Shown: positions 1 through 10,088, counted from the first letter of the stretch. The stretch is DNA of 64,000 nt from Methanobrevibacter sp. (GCF_017447225.1 NZ_JAFSNZ010000015.1:1-64000), one strand, 5' to 3'. Numbers and translations: made by a program. The notes: generated by a model from the sequence alone, not told the origin.

Positions 1-124
1 AAAAAATATTTTTTCACTGAACCCATAAGTCAATGGGAGATAGCTTGGTAAATCTTAATACACAGGTATTAACTGCCCAAGAATAATTTTACAAAAATGG
101 TACAAATATTAAGTAAAAGACTAA

Positions 125-565
125 TCATGAAATTATAATCTCTCCTGCTTTATAACATTCTGCCAGGTATTGCCTTGATTGATAATATAAATCGGAGTTA
201 AAGTTAAGTATTTTTTCAGCCAACCATGAGGAATATACTTCTCTTATTCCTTCAAAAACATCTTTTTCATCATAATTATCTTCAATAAGTCTTTCAAATA
301 CTTCTCCAATTTCCCAATAATCAGGGATGTTGTATTTGCATTTTGAAATATTGTCGAATTCACCAGTTGGAATGCTATTGCGAGTTATAAAATCATCAGC
401 TACTTTTTCAATTGGTTCACAATGAAACACATCTTCATAGTTATAAATTCTTTCTAAATCGTCACCTAAATATTTTATAACATCTTTCCTGTTATTTTTT
501 GTTTGTCTTGAGATGAACTCGATTAGGCTGCAGGTATAAAATAAGGAATTGTTATTTTTATCCAT
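125..565 (-). CDS. Putative antitoxin/partner of DUF3990 protein
   Basis: A 146-residue soluble protein with no signal peptide or membrane segment. It starts with ATG at 565, overlapping the end of the upstream DUF3990 gene by 8 nt, and a GAGGAAAG ribosome-binding site lies inside that gene's 3' end, so the two are translationally coupled. Its N-terminal pattern (YTCSLIEFISRQTKN, then RKDVIKYLG) is what I remember from small proteins encoded next to DUF3990 genes in gut bacteria, related to or resembling DUF3791. The inferred role is binding and silencing the neighbouring ADP-ribosyltransferase-like protein. Placing the putative antitoxin after the toxin is less usual but known in some TA families. 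The family assignment is from memory and the antitoxin role is inferred from gene order. Confidence 0.6.
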   Translation of the reverse strand: MDKNNNSLFYTCSLIEFISRQTKNNRKDVIKYLGDDLERIYNYEDVFHCEPIEKVADDFITRNSIPTGEFDNISKCKYNIPDYWEIGEVFERLIEDNYDEKDVFEGIREVYSSWLAEKILNFNSDLYYQSRQYLAECYKAGEIIIS

Positions 566-1013
566 AAACTTTCCTCGCTTCTTTGAATTTTATGGTTTCA
601 AGTGCTTTTTTGGTGTTAAAAGAAATTTGATGAGTCGGATATCTGAATTTAGCCAATGTCCAAAATGCCTCTCGGCTAATTTTTCCATCCTGAAATTCTT
701 GAATGTAATTGTAGATTGTATCGTCTGCCATTGGGCCTTCAACAATATCCCAATCATGAGGAGTTCCACTTCTACATGCGATTATGAAATCCAACCATTC
801 TTCAGTCATTTTTTCAAATTTTAGAATTTTCAGTGAGTCGTTCGGAACATATTCGAATACATTGACAATGCCATCACCAAATCTTGTTGCCCAACGGATT
901 GCTTGATCTTCCATAACAGTACAGTAAAATCCGAAATAAAAATCTTTATTGAATTTTTCTATTCTGATTTCAGGGGTTTCAACGATTACTGTGCTTCCAT
1001 GATAAATTTCCAT
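558..1013 (-). CDS. DUF3990 ADP-ribosyltransferase-like protein (putative toxin)
   Basis: I start this protein at the ATG at 1013 because a GGGGATTG ribosome-binding site lies just upstream; a TTG nine bases earlier is also possible. The 151-residue product has the DUF3990 signature: YHGS at residues 4-7, then DFYFGFYCT and QAIRWA within the first 45 residues. In this family the HG near the N-terminus and the GFY.T segment are thought to form an ADP-ribosyltransferase-like NAD site. The target is unknown. It overlaps the next gene by 8 nt and both are read leftward from the repeat-rich spacer before ALP1. A toxin role is inferred from the two-gene overlap and family context. The domain call itself is strong. 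Confidence 0.75.
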   Translation of the reverse strand: MEIYHGSTVIVETPEIRIEKFNKDFYFGFYCTVMEDQAIRWATRFGDGIVNVFEYVPNDSLKILKFEKMTEEWLDFIIACRSGTPHDWDIVEGPMADDTIYNYIQEFQDGKISREAFWTLAKFRYPTHQISFNTKKALETIKFKEARKVYG

Positions 1014-1119
1014 GAGTTTCAATCCCCATTATAATTTATTTTCAATAAAGATATCTGTTTTTATTACTTAATAACTTTTTAGATATTAAATTTCATTTAT
1101 TATAGTTCAAATTCATTTC

Positions 1120-1206
1120 CACAGTCACTTCGATAGGTTTATAAATATCAGGTTTTTGATCTATTTTCACAGTCAAATCGATAGGTATATAAATATCAGT
1201 TTATAG
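1120..1206. repeat. Tandem pair of dispersed intergenic repeat (TATA-like core)
   Basis: Two units start at 1120 and 1168, a 48-nt period. Each reads CACAGTCA, then TCGATAGG, then a TTTATAAATATCAG-like core. The same pair, about 70 bp, recurs at 10414-10479, and single copies lie at 10512-10550, 11474-11505 and 13115-13147. The core resembles an archaeal TATA box, so copies may act as promoters, but they also look like a mobile or recombining spacer. Here the pair lies between the DUF3990 cassette and ALP1. A perfect 14-bp palindrome (GTTTTAATTAAAAC, 1262-1275) follows within the remaining AT-rich spacer before 1323. Confidence 0.75.
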
Positions 1207-1322
1207 ACCCATAAACAACAGATAAACATTTTAAACAGACAAACAACATTTAATATTGTTCGTTTTAATTAAAACATTATTTTTAAAAAATATTTATCTC
1301 AAAAAAACTGGGAGCGCTACCA

Positions 1323-4300
1323 ATGAAGTACAGAAAAAGCATAATCGTAATAATGCTTGCTATTTTTATTTTTTCAATTGCAGCCGTAAGTGCAAGTGAT
1401 GTGAATGATACAGCAATAGCAAGTGAAGATACAGGACAGATGGAATTGTCTGCTAGTGACGAAATAACTGATACATTAAATGTAAACATTAATGAAGAAA
1501 AATTAACATTTGGAAATATATGGTATGTTAATTCAAGTGCAATAAATGGTGAGGGGACATTAGACAATCCCTTCAATAATTTAATGGATACAATAAGTGC
1601 AAGTAGCGACAACGACATCATCAGGATTGCATCCGGAACATATGCTGGTGAAAGCAATACCAACCTAATCATTGACAAGAATTTGACCTTTGAAAGATAT
1701 GGTGATGGTGAGGTGATTTTTAATGGAAGTGGCACTACAATTTGGGAAATTCAATCTAAAAGCATAAACATAACCGGACTTACATTTCAAAACGGACATG
1801 GTGGAAATGGAGGTGCACTTCTCTTCAAGTCAGAACTTATCAATTCCAACATAAATGCTAACTTCAATAATAACTATGCAAGTTTCGGTGGGGCAATCTA
1901 CTTTGCAGGGTCCCTGACAAATGTAAACATAACAGGAAATTTCACAAAAAACACTGCCAATGGTCACAGCTATGATATGGATGGTGGAGGAGCAATATGC
2001 TTTTTCAAAGAACTGAATCATGTAAACATAATAGGGAACTTCACAGACAATATAGCCCAAGACAATGCTGGAGCAAACTCCTTCAAATCTAAAATTACTA
2101 ATGTGAACATTTTCGGAAACTATAATAATAACACTGCAACTGGCCAGAACGGAGGGGCAAACTGGTTTAGTGCACTTGAAAACGTGACTATAACTGGTAA
2201 TTTCACCAACAATAAGGCATTAGGCAGTGGAGGAGCAAACTTCTTTTATGAACTACTGGAAAATGTGAACATAATCGGAAATTACATAAACAACACCGCA
2301 AGTGCTTCTAATGGAGGAGCTAACCGATTTAACGGAGAACTAAGAAATGTTGCAATAATTGGTGATTACTCATACAATAAGGCGAAATATGGAGGAGCAA
2401 ACTACTTTGATGGTAGGTTAAATAATGTTAACATAACTGGAAACTACTGCCACAATGAAGCTGGTGTAGAAGGTGGAGCGAACCGTTTAGGATACTCAGT
2501 CCTAGTGAATATAATTGGAAATTACACCAACAATACCGCAAAAGGTACAGGATTATGGAGCGGCGGCGGAGCAATCTATGTCCAGAATACTCCAGCTGAA
2601 CTTAACATTGAGGCAAACTTCTACAACAACACTGCAGTAAGTCAGGGTGCGGCAATTTGCTTCTATGATTCCATGAGCAATGTGGATGTGACTGGAAATT
2701 TAATAAACAACAATGGAAAATCAGTGATTTATTGTTATGGTACTTCAAACAGTATCATACATGACTCAATTTTTATAAACAATTCTAAAATAAACGTTGA
2801 CGGATCAGGCACTATTAAAATCGTTGACACATGGTTTGGAAACAATGCTACAAACTATAATATTCCTCCTTCTGAACAAAAGATTGACTTTGAAAACTGG
2901 CTGTTCTTAAATGCAACAGTTGATTCAAATATTGATGACGATTCAAAAATAAGCAATATAACCTTCAAATTATCTTCTTATAATGCCTCTGGTGTATCAG
3001 ACTACGACAATAATCTATTAAACCTTATCAATCTGACAATCACTGCAACCAATGGTAATATTGCAGGCACTGCGAGATTAGGTGAATCAGTTCAATTCAC
3101 ACCAACCAGTGGTGGAACCGCTACTGTGACTGCAACTGTGGAAAATGCTCGCCAAACAGTTGAAATCCCAGTAAAAGGAGACTTTGATTTATTACAGGAT
3201 TTAGTGAATAATGAATCTTTGTCTGTCATCAATCTGGAACGCAACTACACCTACAATCAATTCGACACAATAACTGATGGTGTAGTGATAAATAGAGCTA
3301 TAACAATCAACGGTAACGGTTATACTATCGATGCTAATGGAAAATCCCGTATTTTCAAAGTTACTGGTAATGATGTGGCTTTAGAAAACATCACTTTTGT
3401 AAATGGTAACACTACAAGTAGTGGTGGTGCGGTTTACTTTAGTCAATCTGGTAGGATTATAAATTGTAATTTTACTGACAACACTGCAACTGGAGATGGT
3501 GGTGCAGTTTACTTCTCTAATACTGGGACTGTGTCAAATTGTAATTTTACTAACAACACTGCAACAATATCTGGTGGTGCAGTTTTCTTCTTGAATACTG
3601 GTAATGTGACAAATTGTAATTTTATTAATAACACTGCTAATCAATCTGGTGGAGCAGTATATGTTGACGGGGCTTACAGTGATTCTAAAATCAACTCAAC
3701 ATTCATCAATAACCAAGCATATAATGGTGGAGCAATATACTTCAAAGGCGGAATCAACAATGTCTCAATCGGCGGTGTTTATAAAGACAATGTTGCTTTA
3801 AGAGGCGGTGGTGCAATATTTGTCCGTGGAAACTCCATGAACAATAACTTCACCGCTGAATTCACCGGCAACGAGGCAAGAGCCGCCAGTGGAGGAGCAA
3901 TATTCATTTACAATCAAGCTGACAACAACAGGTTTGAAGGCATTTACAGGGACAATTGGGCACTGTATGGTGGAGGAATCTTTTTCTACAACAAGGCAAA
4001 CAATAACGTATTCAACACTGAATTCATAAACAACACTGCAAAATCCTGTGGTGGTGCAATGTTTTTCCACAACACTACCGATGGGAATAACTTCACAGGA
4101 GATTTCACAAACAACCGTGCATTGGGTCAAGTCGATTCAGAAAACGGAAACGGTGGAGCAATAACCTTCAAGGACACATCATCCAACAGCTTATTCAACA
4201 GTGACTTTATAAACAACAATGCAAGCCTGAACGGTGGAGGCGTAAACTACCGCCACACTCCATACAACATCACATTCAACAGCAATTTCATAAACAACAC

Positions 4301-7300
4301 TTCCCCTAGAGGTGGAGGAGTGAATTTCTTTGAAACATTCGAGAATGTCGTATTCAATGGAGAGTTCATCGGCAACTCAGCAGATAATGGTGGTGCAATC
4401 GCTACTGTAGGTGGAATCATCATGGATGTTTCATTCAAGGACAATCATGCTGAAGATGAGGGTGGAGCAGTTTATTTCAAAGGATCCGCTGTGGTTGAGA
4501 ATTGTAATTTCACTAACAACACTGCAGACTATGGTGGTGCGGTTTACATTTTTGGCACTGGTGAAGTGAGGGATTGTGTTTTTATTAATAACACTGGTTT
4601 TGTATTTGCTGGCGCTTTAATGATGATTTACGGTACTGTGAGTGATTCCAGTTTCACCGGCAACACTGCACACATTGGTGGAGCTGTCAGAATCAATGGT
4701 GAAGCTACTGTGACAAGGTGTAATTTCACTGACAACACTGCAACATTGGAAGGTGGTGCGGTCTACTTAGGCTCCCCAGGTAATGTGGCATTCACCAATT
4801 TCATCGGCAACAAAGCAACCGGCGACGGTGTTGGGGGCGGAGCAGTCCTCTTATATGGGGGAGGCAATGTATCATATTCCAATTTCACCAATAACCATGT
4901 ATCCACTGATGGTGGAGCGGTTCACTTCTATGATAACGGTACTCTAAGCTATTGTAACTTCTATGATAATGAGGCTGGAGTTACTGGTGGTGCGGTTTAC
5001 TTCTATAATAATGGTACAGTTTCAAACTCTAATTTCATAGGCAATGAAGCGAATGGTGAGAAAAGTTCTGGTGGAGCAATTTGCTTTGATGAGGCAGGAA
5101 ATGTTATAAATTCTATTTTCACAGCCAACAAGGCTACTAGAACTGGGGGTGCAATATATGTTGGTGAAAAATCAACCAATAACAATTTCTCAGCCCAATT
5201 CTATAATAATCATGCAGGACAAAGCGGTGGAGCAATATTCTTCCGCAACTCAGTCGAAAACAATACTTTCGATGGCATTTTCAAGGACAACACTGCGAGC
5301 TACGGCGCAGGAATCTTTTTCTACAATAAGGCAAACGGCAATAAGATTGAAGGCGACTTCATAAACAACACTGCCAAATCATGCGGCGGTGCAATGTTTT
5401 TCTACAATACAACCGATAAGAACAACTTCTCAGGCAGTTTCATCAACAACAGCGCTTTAGGTCAACTTGATCCGACAGTTGGAAACGGTGGGGCAATAAC
5501 ATTCAAGAACGTTTCCACCAACTGTGTATTCACCTGTGACTTTATAAACAACACTGCCTCCCTTAACGGTGGTGCTGTAAACTACCGTGAAAATCCGTCA
5601 AACATCACATTCAACAGCAATTTCATAAACAACACTTCCCCTAGAGGTGGAGGAGTCAATTTCTTTGGAAACTTTGAAAATGTAATATTCAATGGTGAAT
5701 TTATTGGAAACTCAGCAAAATTTGGTGGTGCAATCGCCACAATCAATGGAATCATTAAGGGCGTTTCATTCAGGGACAATCATGCTGAAATGGGCGGGGC
5801 AATTTTCTTCGCCGAGTCCTGTGAAATCCGGGATTGTAATTTCACAGCCAACACTGCAGATTATGGTGGTGCAATTTACTTGGATATTGAATTTATCAAT
5901 ATAATGAACTGTAATTTCATTAACAACACTGCTTCTGCTTCTGGTGCGGCTGTCAATATTGAGACCGGTAATTTGACCGATTGTAATTTCATTAACAACA
6001 CTGCTTCTGCTTCTGGTGGTGCTGTCGTAATGACTTCAGGTAATGTGACAAATTGTAATTTCACCGGTAACACTGCATCTAAGTTGGGTGGTGCTGTCGT
6101 AATGGATTCAGGTAATGTGGCAAATTGTAATTTTACTAATAACAAAGCAACCGGCTCTAATAGTTGTGGTGGTGCAATTTTCTTTGCAAGTACTGGTAAT
6201 GTAACAAATTGTAATTTTGTTGATAATAAAGCAACTTCTTATGATGGTGGTGCTATTTACTTCAGTAGTTCTGGTACTGTTGAAAATTGTAATTTTACTA
6301 ACAACACCGCAACCAATGGTGATGGTGGTGCTATCTGGATGTATTCTGGTAGTGTTGAAAATTGTAATTTTACTAATAACTCTGCTTCTGAGGATGGTGG
6401 TGCAATTTACTTTGAGAATTCAGGTAATGTGACAAATTGTAATTTTACTAATAACTCCGTATCCGATTGGGGTGGTGCAATTTACATGTATTCAGGTAAT
6501 GTTGAAAATTGTAATTTTACTAATAACTCTGCTCGTTATGGTGGTGCTATCAGATTCAGTTCCACTGGTAATGTAACAAATTGTAATTTTACTGCCAACA
6601 CTGTAACCTATTATGGTGGTGCAGTTTACTTCTGGGGTGAGGGTAGTGTGGCAAATTGTAATTTCACTGGCAATAATGCGACTACTGGTTCTGCAATTTA
6701 CTTCTACTCAGATTGGGCTACTAAAACTGTTTCCGATTCTACTTTCTTAAACAATAGAGCAAATGCTGAAGCTTTAGATGTAGTTAAAAATGATAATAAT
6801 ATTACAATTACATTCACAGGCAGGAATAACCTTTTAAATGCAATTTATTCTAAATATGATGCGGAAGTTACTTTTACCAATGTGACCTATTGGGGAGCAA
6901 AGGGAATTACAACAGTCAGTGCTACATTGTCCGGATCCAATAAGGCAGCCGGTCAAAACATCACTGTCGGGGTAGTTGTTAATAACGAGCTTGTTTTAAG
7001 CGATGTTATGGTCACAAATGAGAGCGGTATGATTGTTTTGGATATAAGTGCTGGTGAAAACTATTACATCAGCCTTCGCCATGACACAGATTCATATTAT
7101 ACCGAAGCTGAAAAAACAATCTCAAACAACACTAAATTCAATGTGAATATCACATCCCAGACAACCCATAACAAGACTGTAAATATCACTGCAAAGTCCA
7201 ATATTTTCAGTGAGGTTATGGACGGTAAATTACTATTTATAGTCCCAAACAGTGATCCGATTACTGCAACTTATGCTGGTAACGGAACATGGTGGATTGT

Positions 7301-9674
7301 ATATACTTTTGATGATTATGCTGTTTATAAGGTCAATGCAACCTTTGAGGGATTGGATAATGTAACAGTCAATAATGGAACTATAACAATCAATAAAGCT
7401 GACTCTACATTAACTGTTGGAGATGTTGAATTCGATTACAATAGCTCCGGTTCTACAACTATTTCATTTACTGGTGCTAGTGGAGTTAATGCCAATGTTA
7501 TCGGTCAGCCTAATGCTAATGTTAATGTAGCTGGAAATACGATTACAGTTTCAGGATTAAACGCAGGAACATATACTTTAAGTGTTACTACAATAGCTGA
7601 TGCCGACCACAATAACGTGACTAAAACAAGTACAATAACCGTCAATAAAATTAATTCCACATTAACTGTTGGTGACATCACATTTGATTATAATAGTACT
7701 GGTTCTACAACTGTTTCATTTACTGGTGCTAGTGGAGTTAATGCCAGTGTTATCGGCCAGCCTAATGCTAATGTGGCTGTATCTGGAAATACCATTACGG
7801 TTTCAGGTCTAAACGCAGGAACATATACTTTAAGTGTTACTACAATAGCTGATTCTAATCACAATAACGTGACTAAAACAAGTACAATAACCGTCAATAA
7901 GATAAATTCCACATTAACTGTTGGTGACATCACATTTGATTATAATAGTGCTGGTTCTGGTTCATTATCCTATGATGGCGCTACAGGAGTTAACGCAACT
8001 GTTGTTGGTCAGCCTGATGCTGTTGTTAATGTTAAAGATGATGCAATCACTGTATCCAATTTAAATGCAGGTAATTATACTTTGACTGTTACTACAATAG
8101 CTGATATTAATCATAATAACGTGACAAAAACTGCAAAGATCACTGTTAACAAAGTTGATTCAACATTAACTGTTGGTGATATCGTATTTGATTATAACAG
8201 TTCAGGCTCAACTACAATTTCATTTGAAGGTGCTACTGGAGTTAATGCCAGTGTTGTCGGCCAGCCTGATGCTGTTGTTGATGTTAATAATGACTCAATT
8301 ACAGTATCTGCTTTGAATGCGGGCAATTACACTTTATGTGTCACTACAATTGTCGATGCTAATCATAATAATGTGACTAAAACGGCTAAAGTCACTGTCA
8401 ATAAGGCAACATCCGCAATCAATATCTCTTTGGACTCAGTTTATAAGGTTGGACAAAGTATTGAAATAATGTTAATTCCGGTTAACTCCACAGGAAACGT
8501 ATATCTAAGCATTAATGGTGTAAATTACACTGTTAATGACAATAAGGTGGCCATTCCTGATGGTCTTGCCAACGGCACATATGATGTTGTTGCAAAATTG
8601 GATGGTGACGCAAATTATCTTGAATCAGAAAACACGGCAACATTTGAAGTTGAAAATGATATTGAAGTAATTGTTTCTGATCTTGTCAAATACTATTCCA
8701 ATCCGGAAAGGCTTATCGTCAATGTTACCAAAAACGGTGAAGCGGTTTTAAATGCAAGTGTTATGATTACAATCAACGGTGTTACTTATAATAAAACGAC
8801 CGATGACGATGGTATCGCATCCCTTGCCATTAATTTATATGGAGGAAATTACTCAGCAGATGTGGAAGTTCCGGATTATGGAATTTCAAAGACAGTTGAC
8901 GTTATAGTAAAATCCAATATATATGCGGAAGATGTTGTTAAGGTATTCAGAAACGGCACTCAATATAATGCATTATTCCTTGACGGAAACGGCAACAACC
9001 TATCAAACACTAATGTTAGCTTTAACATTAATGGTATAATCTATAACCGCACTACCAATGCGTCCGGCTGGGCAACGCTTAACATAAACCTTGGAAAAGG
9101 ATCATATATTGTAACGGCAACCAACCCTATTACAGGATATATGAAATCAAACAACATCACGGTCATCTCCAAGCTCCAAACAAGCGATCTGACTAAATAC
9201 TTCAGAAACGATACTCAGTTTGTCGTTCGGGCAGTTGCAGATGACGGAAGCTATGCCGGTGCAGGCGAAACAGTCACATTCAACATCAACGGAGTGTTCT
9301 ACAACAGAACAACCAATGAAACAGGACATGCCAAATTAAACATTAACTTAAGACCTGGAGATTACATAATAACAAGTTATTATGATGGATGCTCTGAAGG
9401 AAATACTATTCATGTATTGCCGACGCTGACCGGAAATGATTTGAACATGACCTATGGCGACAAGTCCCAGTTCACCGTAAATCTTCTGGACGGCCAGGGA
9501 AATCCGTACGCAAACCAGAATATTACATTCAACATCAACGGAGTTTTCTACAACAGAACAACTGACGTGAATGGTGATGCGAAACTCAACATTAACCTGC
9601 AGGCAGGAGAGTATATAATCACTTCCAGCTATGGTGATGCCGTAATTTCAAATAAAATTACCATAACTTCATAA
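1323..9674 (+). CDS. Adhesin-like protein ALP1 (beta-helix plus Ig-like repeats)
   Basis: Exported surface protein of 2783 residues. Residues 1-24 form a signal peptide (basic start, hydrophobic core, AVSA before SD). Residues about 60-513 are right-handed beta-helix coils of the Chlamydia-PMP type (GGA(I/V/N), then NNTA). An Ig-like hinge covers about 520-619, and a second beta-helix about 620-1812 with many NCNFTNNTA coils. Ig-like domains follow, including four 84-residue repeats at 2028-2363, and a four-repeat C-terminal module at about 2447-2783 that ALP2 shares. There is no C-terminal membrane helix or sorting motif, so attachment is probably through the C-terminal module to pseudomurein or other wall polymer; that is inference. 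NxT sequons are extremely dense, which suggests N-glycosylation. The ATG has a GGGAG about 7 nt upstream. The ligand is unknown; related proteins in Methanobrevibacter are annotated as adhesin-like. Confidence 0.9.
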   Translation: MKYRKSIIVIMLAIFIFSIAAVSASDVNDTAIASEDTGQMELSASDEITDTLNVNINEEKLTFGNIWYVNSSAINGEGTLDNPFNNLMDTISASSDNDIIRIASGTYAGESNTNLIIDKNLTFERYGDGEVIFNGSGTTIWEIQSKSINITGLTFQNGHGGNGGALLFKSELINSNINANFNNNYASFGGAIYFAGSLTNVNITGNFTKNTANGHSYDMDGGGAICFFKELNHVNIIGNFTDNIAQDNAGANSFKSKITNVNIFGNYNNNTATGQNGGANWFSALENVTITGNFTNNKALGSGGANFFYELLENVNIIGNYINNTASASNGGANRFNGELRNVAIIGDYSYNKAKYGGANYFDGRLNNVNITGNYCHNEAGVEGGANRLGYSVLVNIIGNYTNNTAKGTGLWSGGGAIYVQNTPAELNIEANFYNNTAVSQGAAICFYDSMSNVDVTGNLINNNGKSVIYCYGTSNSIIHDSIFINNSKINVDGSGTIKIVDTWFGNNATNYNIPPSEQKIDFENWLFLNATVDSNIDDDSKISNITFKLSSYNASGVSDYDNNLLNLINLTITATNGNIAGTARLGESVQFTPTSGGTATVTATVENARQTVEIPVKGDFDLLQDLVNNESLSVINLERNYTYNQFDTITDGVVINRAITINGNGYTIDANGKSRIFKVTGNDVALENITFVNGNTTSSGGAVYFSQSGRIINCNFTDNTATGDGGAVYFSNTGTVSNCNFTNNTATISGGAVFFLNTGNVTNCNFINNTANQSGGAVYVDGAYSDSKINSTFINNQAYNGGAIYFKGGINNVSIGGVYKDNVALRGGGAIFVRGNSMNNNFTAEFTGNEARAASGGAIFIYNQADNNRFEGIYRDNWALYGGGIFFYNKANNNVFNTEFINNTAKSCGGAMFFHNTTDGNNFTGDFTNNRALGQVDSENGNGGAITFKDTSSNSLFNSDFINNNASLNGGGVNYRHTPYNITFNSNFINNTSPRGGGVNFFETFENVVFNGEFIGNSADNGGAIATVGGIIMDVSFKDNHAEDEGGAVYFKGSAVVENCNFTNNTADYGGAVYIFGTGEVRDCVFINNTGFVFAGALMMIYGTVSDSSFTGNTAHIGGAVRINGEATVTRCNFTDNTATLEGGAVYLGSPGNVAFTNFIGNKATGDGVGGGAVLLYGGGNVSYSNFTNNHVSTDGGAVHFYDNGTLSYCNFYDNEAGVTGGAVYFYNNGTVSNSNFIGNEANGEKSSGGAICFDEAGNVINSIFTANKATRTGGAIYVGEKSTNNNFSAQFYNNHAGQSGGAIFFRNSVENNTFDGIFKDNTASYGAGIFFYNKANGNKIEGDFINNTAKSCGGAMFFYNTTDKNNFSGSFINNSALGQLDPTVGNGGAITFKNVSTNCVFTCDFINNTASLNGGAVNYRENPSNITFNSNFINNTSPRGGGVNFFGNFENVIFNGEFIGNSAKFGGAIATINGIIKGVSFRDNHAEMGGAIFFAESCEIRDCNFTANTADYGGAIYLDIEFINIMNCNFINNTASASGAAVNIETGNLTDCNFINNTASASGGAVVMTSGNVTNCNFTGNTASKLGGAVVMDSGNVANCNFTNNKATGSNSCGGAIFFASTGNVTNCNFVDNKATSYDGGAIYFSSSGTVENCNFTNNTATNGDGGAIWMYSGSVENCNFTNNSASEDGGAIYFENSGNVTNCNFTNNSVSDWGGAIYMYSGNVENCNFTNNSARYGGAIRFSSTGNVTNCNFTANTVTYYGGAVYFWGEGSVANCNFTGNNATTGSAIYFYSDWATKTVSDSTFLNNRANAEALDVVKNDNNITITFTGRNNLLNAIYSKYDAEVTFTNVTYWGAKGITTVSATLSGSNKAAGQNITVGVVVNNELVLSDVMVTNESGMIVLDISAGENYYISLRHDTDSYYTEAEKTISNNTKFNVNITSQTTHNKTVNITAKSNIFSEVMDGKLLFIVPNSDPITATYAGNGTWWIVYTFDDYAVYKVNATFEGLDNVTVNNGTITINKADSTLTVGDVEFDYNSSGSTTISFTGASGVNANVIGQPNANVNVAGNTITVSGLNAGTYTLSVTTIADADHNNVTKTSTITVNKINSTLTVGDITFDYNSTGSTTVSFTGASGVNASVIGQPNANVAVSGNTITVSGLNAGTYTLSVTTIADSNHNNVTKTSTITVNKINSTLTVGDITFDYNSAGSGSLSYDGATGVNATVVGQPDAVVNVKDDAITVSNLNAGNYTLTVTTIADINHNNVTKTAKITVNKVDSTLTVGDIVFDYNSSGSTTISFEGATGVNASVVGQPDAVVDVNNDSITVSALNAGNYTLCVTTIVDANHNNVTKTAKVTVNKATSAINISLDSVYKVGQSIEIMLIPVNSTGNVYLSINGVNYTVNDNKVAIPDGLANGTYDVVAKLDGDANYLESENTATFEVENDIEVIVSDLVKYYSNPERLIVNVTKNGEAVLNASVMITINGVTYNKTTDDDGIASLAINLYGGNYSADVEVPDYGISKTVDVIVKSNIYAEDVVKVFRNGTQYNALFLDGNGNNLSNTNVSFNINGIIYNRTTNASGWATLNINLGKGSYIVTATNPITGYMKSNNITVISKLQTSDLTKYFRNDTQFVVRAVADDGSYAGAGETVTFNINGVFYNRTTNETGHAKLNINLRPGDYIITSYYDGCSEGNTIHVLPTLTGNDLNMTYGDKSQFTVNLLDGQGNPYANQNITFNINGVFYNRTTDVNGDAKLNINLQAGEYIITSSYGDAVISNKITITS
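7404..8411 (+). repeat. Four 252-bp tandem repeats encoding Ig-like domains in ALP1
   Basis: The codon for the S of STLTVGD recurs at 7404, 7656, 7908 and 8160, an exact 252-nt (84-codon) period. Copies 1 and 2 are close to identical in DNA over long stretches, while 3 and 4 have drifted, consistent with recent duplication or gene conversion of the first two. Each unit encodes one Ig-like beta-sandwich of the stalk. Copy number can be expected to vary between strains. Confidence 0.9.
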
Positions 9675-9707
9675 TGGGGATTTAATCTCCATTTTTATTC
9701 TTTTTTT
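9675..9707 (+). terminator. Terminator of ALP1
   Basis: A six-pair stem (TGGGGA with TCTCCA, one G-T pair) at 9675-9691 directly after the stop codon, followed by a T-rich run to 9707. Archaeal terminators rely mainly on the T tract; both elements are present. Confidence 0.6.
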
Positions 9708-9825
9708 ATCAATGTTAATTGTTATTTTCTGGTTAATATTATCTGTTGGGTTTTTGAATCTGATTTTGTTTTTAAATAGTTTTATCAGAAAATTTCATTT
9801 ACTATTCGGTTATTTTGGAAAAAAA

Positions 9826-10088
9826 CTATTGGTATATTTTTGAACAATCTTCAATACGTCCAATATAAATGCAATTGTTGTCTACTCTAAAACAGATCCT
9901 ATAATTTCCTTTTCTCGCTCTTTTGTATTTTGGATTTTTTTTACTTTTTTATAATTGCTGTCTTCAGGATTGTTTAATATTTCTTCTAATTTTTCACGAA
10001 TCAATTTGTAAGCTATTGGATTTTTCTTTTTATAGTATTTCAATTGTTTTAAAGCAGAACGTTTAAATTCAAGTTCCATATTAATCAT
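9826..10088 (-). pseudogene. RelE/ParE-type toxin, frameshifted
   Basis: The N-terminal half (ELEFKRSALKQLKYYKKKNP, then a KLEEILNNP helix) is typical of RelE/ParE mRNA-interferase toxins. The frame is lost at a run of eight A (plus-strand T run 9935-9942). With nine A the reading passes into another frame encoding RARKGNYRICFRV and ending IYIGRIEDCSKIYQ before a stop at 9826-9828. That is the expected RelE C-terminus, with the conserved arginine-rich strand and Y/F-RV motif, and the restored length of about 87 residues is normal. As written the product ends after 68 residues without the catalytic strand and should be inactive. The start may be 10088 or the ATG at 10079, just after the antitoxin stop. 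A homopolymer sequencing error is the main alternative. Confidence 0.75.

Noticed and set aside
549-824. 91-residue plus-strand frame opposite the DUF3990 gene
   Set aside because: It has no ribosome-binding site and no recognisable pattern, and the minus-strand protein has clear family motifs.
1283-1735. 150-residue reading frame on the minus strand across the ALP1 start, and similar frames throughout the ALPs
   Set aside because: They lie opposite or out of frame with long, well-supported coding sequences and show the low-complexity composition expected of the repetitive DNA, without starts or ribosome-binding sites.
3420-6700. Regularly spaced short repeats, considered as a CRISPR-like array
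   Set aside because: The repeats are in frame, encode NCNFTNNTA coils, vary at third codon positions and lie inside one open reading frame.
9935-9942. Programmed ribosomal frameshifting in the RelE gene
   Set aside because: A single A run without a slippery heptamer plus stimulatory structure, and a toxin of a family that is not known to use frameshifting. Decay, slippage or sequencing error is simpler.
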